A stretch of 5,128 nt of DNA from Actinomycetes bacterium (GTDB lineage: Bacteria > Actinomycetota > Acidimicrobiia > Acidimicrobiales > Palsa-688): the NCBI GenBank assembly GCA_021808665.1, contig JAKBBA010000210.1:1-5128 (forward strand). Direction: 5' to 3'. This document shows, piece by piece, positions 1-5,066 of this stretch. Position numbers and translations under genes: made by a program. The notes under the pieces were generated by a model, which saw nothing but the letters and a program-made list of their open reading frames with translations, made no database searches and was not told where the DNA came from. Within the stretch, counting starts at the first letter, position 1, and the number at the start of each line of letters is the position of its first letter.

Positions 1-296
1 TCGTGTGGGACGCGTACTACTACGGCGCGCACCGCAACGTCGGCGGCGCGGTCGGTGCCTACCAGTGGTGGGCGGCCCGGCCGTCCGCCCAACACCGCGG
101 TGACACCAGCCCGCCGGCGGGGGCCTTCGTGTTCTGGGGACCGAACCGCTACTCGTCCTACGGCCATGTCGCCCTGTCGCTCGGCGGCGGACAGGTCATC
201 TCCACCGAAGAAGGGACGACTGTCGTCGTCCACACCTTCTCCATCGCCGCCCGCGATGCCAGGGGTTACAGCTACCTCGGATGGATCCAGCCCTAG
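1..296 (+). CDS. CHAP/NlpC-P60-like cell-wall hydrolase, C-terminal part (5' end outside window)
   Basis: The frame is open at the left edge. A GTG at position 3 is available, but the visible part is clearly the end of a larger protein. About 97 residues can be read. The stretch PPAGAFVFWG followed by YGHVALSLGGGQVIST is the typical C-terminal half of papain-fold amidases/endopeptidases (CHAP or NlpC/P60 type) that cut peptidoglycan outside the cell. His55 of the visible part, in GHVAL, is the expected catalytic histidine. The catalytic Cys would lie upstream of the window. The YLGWIQP ending resembles the closing strand of such domains. The export signal, any wall-binding domain and the total length cannot be seen. 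A strong hairpin follows the stop, so this is probably the end of its transcript. The general fold is fairly secure; the exact family and substrate bond are not. Confidence 0.72.
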   Translation, partial: VWDAYYYGAHRNVGGAVGAYQWWAARPSAQHRGDTSPPAGAFVFWGPNRYSSYGHVALSLGGGQVISTEEGTTVVVHTFSIAARDARGYSYLGWIQP

Positions 297-311
297 CAGC
301 AAACCGCTCGA

Positions 312-344
312 GGCTGCCGGCCCATGCCGTGGGGGGCGGCAGCC
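312..344 (+). terminator. GC-rich hairpin after the hydrolase gene, probable terminator without U-tract
   Basis: GGCTGCCG (312-319) pairs perfectly with CGGCAGCC (337-344). After one G-G mismatch, CCC (321-323) pairs with GGG (333-335), leaving a loop of about nine bases. It starts 15 bp after the stop codon. There is no T-run behind it, which is common in high-GC actinobacteria. The structure is read directly from the sequence; termination is inferred. Confidence 0.5.
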
Positions 345-697
345 GCGCGGCCCGAGCGCCGGGATCGCCTACCAGTGGACGGCGTTCACAACAAGCCCTT
401 GTAGTGCACACCTGCGGTTCGTACCGTCTCCACTCTTGACACAGCAGGCGAGCCGAGCAGACAAGGCGGCAGACAGATCGGGCGGCAGATGGACATGACA
501 ATTGGATTCGCCAGGTGCTCGCCGCAACGCTCAGCCTTCGAGGCGCGGATCACCGATTTTCGCCTAGGGCGGCGACATCGGGGAGCGGCAAACAGGGAAA
601 CGTTCTCTCCTGACTGGCACGACCGAATCTGCGGAATGACGGATCAAAACGCCTACACCGACGCGGCATCAACCAACCAGTATCGAGTGACCAAGCC

Positions 698-702
698 GGG
701 AG
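698..702 (+). promoter_or_regulatory. Ribosome binding site of the small membrane protein
   Basis: GGGAG lies seven bases before the ATG at 710. It supports that start and shows that translation need not depend on coupling to the upstream open frame that ends across the same ATG. Confidence 0.6.
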
Positions 703-709
703 TAAGCTG

Positions 710-928
710 ATGCCTATTGACCCATTCGAGCGCAATGACCGCCAGGACAAGATAGCTCGCGGCGTTGCCCAAGGCGCGAATCTTCTGTGGTCCGCGGGGC
801 TCGCCATCCTCGGCATCATACTTGTCGTCGCCGGGATAGGAGGCGTCGGAGGTGTCTTGGCGATTGTGCTTGGCGTTCTGTCTATCCTCGGTGCGGGCTA
901 CAATCTGTTCCGGCCGTTCCGCTTTTAG
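710..928 (+). CDS. Small two-helix membrane protein, unknown function
   Basis: This is a 72-residue protein. A charged N-terminal segment (residues 1-23, with Asp, Glu, Arg and Lys) is followed by two hydrophobic stretches, about residues 24-43 and 47-64. They are separated only by a Gly-rich turn (GIGGVGG), and the chain ends in a short basic aromatic tail (NLFRPFRF). This reads as a helical hairpin in the cytoplasmic membrane with both ends on the same side, probably inside by the positive-inside rule. There is no cleavable signal peptide and no recognisable catalytic motif. The ATG has a good ribosome site (GGGAG, seven-base gap). The 962 gene follows after 33 bp on the same strand, so the two are probably co-transcribed and the proteins may act together, for example with this one as a membrane anchor. 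That link is inference. I do not recognise the family. Confidence 0.7.
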   Translation: MPIDPFERNDRQDKIARGVAQGANLLWSAGLAILGIILVVAGIGGVGGVLAIVLGVLSILGAGYNLFRPFRF

Positions 929-948
929 TGAGCAAGACACTTAGAGAT

Positions 949-953
949 AGGAC
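949..953 (+). promoter_or_regulatory. Ribosome binding site deciding the GTG start at 962
   Basis: AGGAC, inside TAGGACAGG, ends eight bases before the GTG at 962. Together with the short gap after the upstream stop, it favours this GTG as the true start of the 511-residue protein. Confidence 0.55.
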
Positions 954-961
954 AGGCCGAC

Positions 962-2497
962 GTGACTTATAACATCTTGTCGATCAGGACCCCCGACGAC
1001 GAACCGGACCCCCACTATCCGAACATAGGTCGCGGTGGCAAGACCGTCACACTCAACCCGAGTGTCGACGGGCAAAACTTAGAGAAGTTTTCGGCAGTTG
1101 ATCTGAGCGTGTGGGAACTCCACCATGATGACAACAAGTTCCACCGGCTGGGTCACTTCGGCGGAGCCAGCCACACCCTATTTTTGAGCGACTGTCGCAC
1201 AATCGTCCTCTCCCCCAACTTCAAGAAGGCTGACGCCAGCTACCTCGCCTTCGACATGCCAGGGTTCTACCTGATGAGCGCCCTCACCGCTGCGCTCAAG
1301 ACCCGCAACAGGGCACTCACCGGCCAGGTGATGCACTCCAACGTCTTCAAGTTGTCGGTGATCGGCACCGGCCGGCTGAAGGAGACGAACCGGATCCGGC
1401 TATATCTACGAGATGAGACCGAGGACACCGAGCGGCAGGTCTTTCTCCAGATAACCTTTCGGCTCGGCACCGATCCCCGGCCGCTGGCCCAACAGATTGG
1501 CCGCCGAATCGCCGGCTACTGGCTCCAACCCAATATCGCCAGGACACTAGATAGGGAGCGCAAAGCGACGCTGTCCAAGCTGGTCGACGCACCGCTGCTC
1601 GACCCCACCGGCGAAGAGTGGAAATCCTACTACTTCCCCTTCAGCGCGGGTGTGGTCCTCGAAGGTCGCGACGTACCCATCCACAAGATCCCGCCGCTCA
1701 CACGAGCAGAGCAGATCGCAGCAGCCGGAGACCTCAGCCATCCGCAGTTCCGCCGGCTGGATTTCTCTGGCGGCCTACCACCAATTCCAAGTGAGTGGGG
1801 GATACGCTTTACCAGCAATCGCACCATCGCGCCCGCCGACCCCGGTGCGAACGTCCTGGTCGGCAGCGGCACCCTTAGAGGCATGTACCTCTCCGACCGA
1901 GCAACCCAGCTGCCCGTCAAGTCCAACGGGCAGCGACGGGTCCTCTACGCCGGCTCGGGGATGTATGTCGTCGCAGGCAACCACCTCGTCACTTATCTCA
2001 TGGATGGCAACACGCTCAGCGGCTCAGTCGATCACAAAGACAATACAGAGCGATTCATCGCGGCCATGCCCCTGGAAGACATCGCCAGGATCGCCGTGAC
2101 GAGCCTGGTGCTCGAGAACCACCGAGGCGTGGTCTCTCTGGTCGATAAGGGAGCCCCGGCCGCCCTTGCCCTGTTCCCCCGGGATCGGACGAGTGGTGCC
2201 GCTTGGATCAGCAACCCCAAAATTTTGGCGACGCGGGATGGCGTCACCAAGCTCGAGCCGATCGCGGCCGGCGCGCTGGCCGAGCAGCTGGTAGCGGCGG
2301 TGAGGGGCGTCACCGGCGCCCGCACCCCCGTCTCGCGCGAGCTGCCGTCGGGCTACCTTTACGATCTCGCCAGTGACCCCGACGCCCTGACAGCGGGCGG
2401 CAGGGAATCTGAGGTGGCAGGCAAGTGCGGTGACTGCGGACGGGGTGAAGGTCTGCTTGGCTATCCCTGCTTGGCTTGTGGTGAAACCCTCGGTTGA
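962..2497 (+). CDS. Uncharacterised 511-residue protein with two beta-rich PH/GRAM-like halves and C-terminal zinc ribbon
   Basis: This is a full-length gene with a GTG start and TGA stop. I do not recognise the family. There is no signal peptide or membrane helix, so it is probably cytoplasmic. The N-terminal half (about 45-187) alternates short hydrophobic strands (TLFLSDCRTIVLS near 72-84, VFKLSVIG 128-135, IRLYLR 145-150, VFLQITFRLG 160-169) and ends in a helix near 173-184. The C-terminal half (about 297-448) repeats this logic: MYVVAGNHLVTYLMDGN 334-350, PLEDIARIAV 370-379, GVVSLVD 389-395, then a helix near 434-448. A strand series closed by one helix, and the 'PLEDI' step, recall PH/GRAM-type domains; this is a fold guess only. 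The C-terminus has C489-x2-C492-x10-C503-x2-C506, a clear zinc-ribbon pattern, joined by a flexible stretch (about 452-487). The neighbouring small membrane protein may be its partner. Confidence 0.85.
   Translation: MTYNILSIRTPDDEPDPHYPNIGRGGKTVTLNPSVDGQNLEKFSAVDLSVWELHHDDNKFHRLGHFGGASHTLFLSDCRTIVLSPNFKKADASYLAFDMPGFYLMSALTAALKTRNRALTGQVMHSNVFKLSVIGTGRLKETNRIRLYLRDETEDTERQVFLQITFRLGTDPRPLAQQIGRRIAGYWLQPNIARTLDRERKATLSKLVDAPLLDPTGEEWKSYYFPFSAGVVLEGRDVPIHKIPPLTRAEQIAAAGDLSHPQFRRLDFSGGLPPIPSEWGIRFTSNRTIAPADPGANVLVGSGTLRGMYLSDRATQLPVKSNGQRRVLYAGSGMYVVAGNHLVTYLMDGNTLSGSVDHKDNTERFIAAMPLEDIARIAVTSLVLENHRGVVSLVDKGAPAALALFPRDRTSGAAWISNPKILATRDGVTKLEPIAAGALAEQLVAAVRGVTGARTPVSRELPSGYLYDLASDPDALTAGGRESEVAGKCGDCGRGEGLLGYPCLACGETLG
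2426..2482 (+). other. Zinc-ribbon motif at the C-terminus of the 511-residue protein
   Basis: Two CxxC knuckles, CGDC (residues 489-492) and CLAC (residues 503-506), are ten residues apart in a Gly-rich setting. This is the normal geometry of a four-cysteine zinc ribbon, usually a structural or protein/nucleic-acid contact module. Zinc binding is inferred from the pattern. Confidence 0.7.
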
Positions 2498-2553
2498 GGC
2501 AAGGGCGACAGGTCGTCGGGACATGGCCATGCTCGACGCTCTAGGCCCATTCG

Positions 2554-3066
2554 CTATGCGCATTTCGAATACTGAGAACGCCCCGGATGAGCCCCGGAGA
2601 GTGACGCTCGCTGGATCACGCCCGGAGCTCGGTCCAAGTCGAAGAGCAATCCGAAGACGTCTATCTTGCCGGCGGCGTGTTGGTAGGAGGTGACCCATCC
2701 CTTGGCCCGAAGCGCTGGATCGTTAAACAAGGACATCACGAAGTCGGGGTCGGACACCTCCCAAGGCACGCCGGCGGAGTCGAGGACACCGACGCCGGCA
2801 GCCATGCGCATCCACTCTTCGGAGAACTTGGCGATGGCCGGACGCAGCTCCACCCGGTGGTCATCGCCAACCGAGGGACCGCCATCGGCCCCGAGGAGGG
2901 CCTCGCAGGCCAATCCGCCGTCGACTGCGACAACCTCTTGGCCCTTCTCAAATCGGTGCCCACCCGTCGCCGAGGCCAAATGGGACCGGCTTGGCTGGTC
3001 GCTTTCGACCGGGCGCCGGCCATCGCTAGGGCTTACCTGAGGAGCCGAGTCGACCAGCCCGAACAC
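2554..3066 (-). CDS. Candidate gene of unknown function
   Basis: Minus-strand frame of about 170 residues. Its central part (residues about 44-145) has strong G/C third positions (for example GAG GTG TCC GAC CCC GAC) and reads like a real soluble protein, with segments AIAKFSEEWMRMAAGVGVLD, PWEVSDPDFVMSLFNDPALR and KIDVFGLLFDLD. No family or catalytic motif is recognised. The GTG start at 3066 is chosen because GGAAGGG precedes it by ten bases. The frame stays open to a GTG at 3141, 18 bp after the AHSA1 stop, but that extension is Arg/Gly/Pro-rich and has no ribosome site; a later TTG at 2979 is also possible. The last 25 or so residues have weaker codon bias. It may be read with the ArsR/AHSA1 genes or be a degraded fragment. 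The overlapping plus-strand frame is rich in His and Gly, like an antisense shadow. Confidence 0.4.
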   Translation of the reverse strand: MFGLVDSAPQVSPSDGRRPVESDQPSRSHLASATGGHRFEKGQEVVAVDGGLACEALLGADGGPSVGDDHRVELRPAIAKFSEEWMRMAAGVGVLDSAGVPWEVSDPDFVMSLFNDPALRAKGWVTSYQHAAGKIDVFGLLFDLDRAPGVIQRASLSGAHPGRSQYSKCA

Positions 3067-3159
3067 AATTCCGCGTCCCTTCCGACGTCCAGCAATGGGA
3101 GCTCGACGGGCGGGAGGTCCTCGGCCCTTACAAGTCGTCACGACTCGCGAGGCCCCAGG

Positions 3160-3675
3160 TCAGTCGCGCTCCCTGGCGGCGAGAAGACGCTCTAGCTTGT
3201 CGAGCTGCTCGGACCAGCCCTGCTCGGCGCCAGCGAAGGCCTCGGCTGGCGGCAGCGGATCGAAGTACGACTGGCGCATCGTGAGCGCGGTGCCTCCGTC
3301 ACAGGCCTCCAAGGTCACCTCGATGAGGGTGGCGAATAGCTCGCCCCGCTCGTCGCTGACGGCCCGGCCGCTCATGGCCAGGCGGTGCGGGCGGTCGATC
3401 TCGTAATACTCGCCGCTCAACCAGTGCGAGAAACGAGCATCCGCGGGGATGAAGTCGGGCCATTCCATCCCCAGGCGGTAGGTGCCCCCGACACGAAGGT
3501 CCACTTCGGCGCTCGGGCAGTTGAACCCGTTGGGCCACCACCACTTCGTGAGCTGTGTCGGGTCGGTGAAAGCATCGAAGACGCGCTCAGGCGAAGCCTT
3601 CAGCGCACGCTCGATGACGAGGTGGCGGATCGGGGCGGCGGATCGGACGTCTACAAAGTTTCGGGTTTCAGTCAC
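3160..3675 (-). CDS. AHSA1/SRPBCC-domain protein
   Basis: This is a 171-residue soluble protein of the START/SRPBCC helix-grip fold, AHSA1 (activator of Hsp90 ATPase homologue 1-like) group. IRHLVIERALKASPERVFDA (residues 16-35) followed by FTDPTQLTKWWWP is the signature first strand and helix with the Trp-rich turn. The glycine pair in LRVGGTYRL (60-68), the central strands (LFATLIEVTLEA) and ALTMRQSYF follow in order. The long C-terminal helix from about 147 (GAEQGWSEQLDKLERLLAAR) contains the expected GW...LDKLE. The family binds small hydrophobic ligands in a cavity, but no specific ligand can be read off. Its start is GTG, with AGGAG seven bases upstream inside the repressor gene, and the first eight bases overlap the repressor's end. 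An in-frame extension upstream exists but only shadows the repressor gene. Prokaryotic AHSA1 genes are often paired with ArsR regulators, so ligand sensing or detoxification under that repressor is plausible. Confidence 0.88.
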   Translation of the reverse strand: MTETRNFVDVRSAAPIRHLVIERALKASPERVFDAFTDPTQLTKWWWPNGFNCPSAEVDLRVGGTYRLGMEWPDFIPADARFSHWLSGEYYEIDRPHRLAMSGRAVSDERGELFATLIEVTLEACDGGTALTMRQSYFDPLPPAEAFAGAEQGWSEQLDKLERLLAARERD

Positions 3676-4021
3676 GTGCGTGCTCCTGTGCGGTGTCATC
3701 TGATTGGGAACTGAGATAGGAGTCGAGCCGATCGAAGCGGTCGGACCATTCGGAGTGGGCCCGGCGGAGCCAGTCCTCCACCGGGGCCAAGCCCTCGATT
3801 CGAAGCCGGGCGGGCCGGCGCTGCCCGTCACGCGTGCGCCCGACGAGGCCGGCCCGCTCCAGGACCTTCAGGTGCTTGGTGATGGCCGGCTGCGTCAAAG
3901 TGAACGCAGCGGTGAGCTCGACCACCCCTGACTCGCCGACGGCCAGGTGCTCCAGGATCGCCCTACGGGTCGGGTCGGCAAGGGCCGAGAGCGTCAGGCT
4001 GAGTGAGTCACCAGCAGGCAT
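3668..4021 (-). CDS. ArsR-family winged-helix repressor paired with AHSA1 protein
   Basis: This is a 117-residue DNA-binding regulator. LSALADPTRRAILEHLAVGE (residues 11-30) is the hallmark opening of the ArsR winged helix. TQPAITKHLKVLERAGLV (43-60) is the recognition helix with the following helix, and RTRDGQRRPARLRI (62-75) is the wing. The tail WLRRAHSEWSDRFDRLDSYL (84-103) matches the ArsR subgroup that sits next to AHSA1 genes. The metal-binding ELCVCDL box of classic ArsR/SmtB is absent: the equivalent place reads VELTAAF, without Cys or His. It is therefore unlikely to sense metals at that site. ATG at 4021 is preferred over a TTG at 4057, because that TTG lies inside the likely promoter. 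The end of the gene carries the ribosome site of the AHSA1 gene and overlaps its start in GTGACTGA, so the two are co-translated. It probably represses its own operon. Confidence 0.9.
   Translation of the reverse strand: MPAGDSLSLTLSALADPTRRAILEHLAVGESGVVELTAAFTLTQPAITKHLKVLERAGLVGRTRDGQRRPARLRIEGLAPVEDWLRRAHSEWSDRFDRLDSYLSSQSDDTAQEHARD
3683..3687 (-). promoter_or_regulatory. Ribosome binding site of the AHSA1 gene, inside the repressor gene
   Basis: On the minus strand AGGAG stands seven bases before the GTG at 3675, within the last codons of the repressor gene. It fixes the AHSA1 start and supports translational coupling. Confidence 0.75.
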
Positions 4022-4030
4022 TACCAATAG

Positions 4031-4057
4031 GTTATATAACGATCCGGCGATGGGCAA
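4031..4057 (-). promoter_or_regulatory. Probable promoter and operator of the ArsR/AHSA1 operon
   Basis: GTTATATAAC (4031-4040) is a perfect 10-bp palindrome in otherwise GC-rich DNA. Read on the minus strand, its TATAAC is a good -10 box, and TTGCCC (4057-4052) lies 15 bp upstream as a weak -35. Only nine bases separate TATAAC from the repressor ATG, and no Shine-Dalgarno sequence is present there. Transcription would thus start at or within a few bases of the ATG, giving a leaderless mRNA as is common in actinobacteria. The palindrome over the -10 is a natural site for a dimeric ArsR repressor; this role is inferred. Confidence 0.6.
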
Positions 4058-4078
4058 GGGGGTCGTCTGGAATCTGCG

Positions 4079-4492
4079 TCAGGCGCCCTCTTGAAGGGCG
4101 AAGCCCTCGTCCTTCCAGCCTTCTAGTCCGCCGATCATCTTCTTGACGCTGCGGCCGAGGCCTGCGAGACGGACCGCCCCTTTGTCCGCTCCGTTGCAGT
4201 GAGGGCCGGCGCAGTAGACCACGAACAGTGTGTCGTCGGGGTACGAGGCGAGGTTGCGCTCGTTGATGCGGCCGTGTGGGAGGTTGACCGATCCCGGTAC
4301 GTGACCGGCAGCGAAGAGCTCGGCGCTGCGGACATCGAGGAGCACGAACCCAGGCCGCTCGTTCTCCATAGCCTCATGCACGTCCCAGCAATCAGTCTCG
4401 AAACAGAGCAGGGCTTCGAAATGAGCGAGCGCATCGCGCCAGGGTGCAGCCGGCACGCCCGTCACTGCGTTGGTCGCCCTCAGCTCTGGCAC
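4079..4492 (-). CDS. Single-domain rhodanese-like protein
   Basis: From the chosen GTG this is a 137-residue soluble protein. FVLLDVRSAELFAAGHVPGS (residues 49-68) with VNLPHGRI is the standard rhodanese core (DVR and GHVPGS). The active-site loop is VVYCAGPHCNGADKGA (91-106), with Cys94 in the position of the sulfur-carrying cysteine. MIGGLEGWKDEGF (119-131) is the usual closing motif. Rhodaneses move sulfane sulfur as a cysteine persulfide. The loop has a second cysteine, Cys99, typical of the YCxGPxCNGA subgroup. The start is uncertain: the frame stays open upstream, with an ATG at 4546 (155 residues) and another near 4687, none with a clear ribosome site. GTG 4492 is preferred because the sequence upstream is low in protein character. 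It is transcribed toward the repressor gene, 57 bp away, but that gene has its own promoter. Confidence 0.88.
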   Translation of the reverse strand: MPELRATNAVTGVPAAPWRDALAHFEALLCFETDCWDVHEAMENERPGFVLLDVRSAELFAAGHVPGSVNLPHGRINERNLASYPDDTLFVVYCAGPHCNGADKGAVRLAGLGRSVKKMIGGLEGWKDEGFALQEGA

Positions 4493-4640
4493 CGCAACAT
4501 CGTGGCACAGCCGGCCCGACCATCCTTCCCCTGGCCCGCCCGCCATGGTGACGAGGGTCGCCGCGCTGACACCCGATGCGCCGGCGACGCTCAGGCCTTC
4601 GACGCCAACACGAGCGCCTCCTTCCCGGTCGTCAACCTCG
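4493..4640. other. Stretch between rhodanese start and phosphotransferase remnant, origin unclear
   Basis: Frames are open on both strands here, but none has convincing protein character. The minus strand continues the rhodanese frame upstream with Gly/Ala-rich sequence. One plus frame reads DAQAFDANTSASFPVVNLAG (from about 4587), which looks protein-like but is too short to place. This may be another gene fragment or the upstream region of the rhodanese gene. No promoter could be recognised. Confidence 0.3.
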
Positions 4641-5066
4641 CAGGCCATCTTCCGACACCGAGTCGCGGGGGGACCGGGTGTCATCAACTGGAAGGCCTCC
4701 GGGCGCGGACCACGCCTCGCCGACTTCGCCTACCTGATCTGGGGCACCGGTGCGTGGAGCCCGCGTCGGCCGAACCAAGAACGGATCGACGCCGCCGTCA
4801 ACGCCTACCGCCGACATGTCGAACCAACCGACGACGAGCTCGACCGGCTCGAAGCGGTCATGTACATCCGGACGCTCTACCTCGCCTGCTTCGGCTACCG
4901 ACGTGCCGTCACCAGTGGCCAGCCGTTCAACGAGTGGGGCTTCATCCGACCACGGGAGTATTTCACGGCCACCGCAGCCGCGACCCGAGCGGCGTTCGGT
5001 CGGTGGGTCGCCTGCAGGTATGCGCCTCCTTCACCCCGGCAGCCGACCCTCGCCTGTCCGAGGTGA
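4641..5066 (+). pseudogene. C-terminal remnant of an APH-like phosphotransferase
   Basis: The frame contains a readable C-lobe: AIFRHRVAGGPGVINWKASG followed by RGPRLADFAYLIWGT resembles the segment after the catalytic loop in APH/choline-kinase-like phosphotransferases. Helices then follow (IDAAVNAYRRHVEPTDDELD, LEAVMYIRTLYLACFGYRRA, YFTATAAATRAAFGRW). The N-lobe and the HGDxxxxN catalytic loop that should precede AIFRHRV are missing in all three plus frames just upstream. The frame simply runs on into Pro/Ser/Thr-rich sequence back to 4470. The expected metal-binding Asp in VIDW is Asn (AAC). Beyond FGRW (about 5008) the frame reads low-quality sequence to its stop, while another frame there encodes a different protein family. 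The piece cannot be a working kinase. It is a remnant left by deletion or recombination, with one breakpoint near 4640 and the other near 5010. The original substrate is unknown. Confidence 0.7.

Larger units (their letters stand above)
297..709. other. Intergenic region, no convincing gene; must hold the promoter of the 710/962 unit
   Basis: No reading frame here looks like a protein gene. The open frame at 489-710 has little third-position G/C bias and is rich in Arg codons. Its stop overlaps the next ATG as TGATG, and its last 24 codons (ATG at 636) would give MTDQNAYTDAASTNQYRVTK and four more residues without a clear ribosome site. Two small direct repeats are visible: GCAGACA at 457-463 and 469-475, and GGCGGCAGA at 465-473 and 481-489. 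A perfect -35-like TTGACA is at 436-441, but no good -10 lies at the right spacing. The repeats just downstream of it could be a binding site; this is speculative. Confidence 0.5.

Noticed and set aside
297..709. Search for tRNA or small RNA genes
   Set aside because: No cloverleaf or CCA-type end could be built; only the terminator-like hairpin at 312-344 stands out.
2024..2698. Minus-strand open frame of 224 codons
   Set aside because: It mostly mirrors the 511-residue gene, which has a ribosome site and a zinc ribbon; the Arg-rich sequence shows no motif.
2677..3195. Plus-strand open frame of 172 codons
   Set aside because: It lies opposite a frame with better codon bias, and its His/Gly-rich composition is typical of antisense shadows in high-GC DNA.
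3676..3831. N-terminal extension of the AHSA1 protein by 52 residues
   Set aside because: This part shadows the repressor gene in another frame, and the GTG at 3675 has an ideal AGGAG.
4083..4107. GCCCT/AGGGC inverted repeats at the end of the rhodanese gene as a terminator
   Set aside because: The stems are only five base pairs, overlap each other, lie inside the coding end and have no T-run.
4470..4640. First part of the plus-strand frame leading into the phosphotransferase remnant
   Set aside because: Pro/Ser/Thr-rich sequence with no kinase motif, partly opposite the rhodanese gene; not counted as coding.
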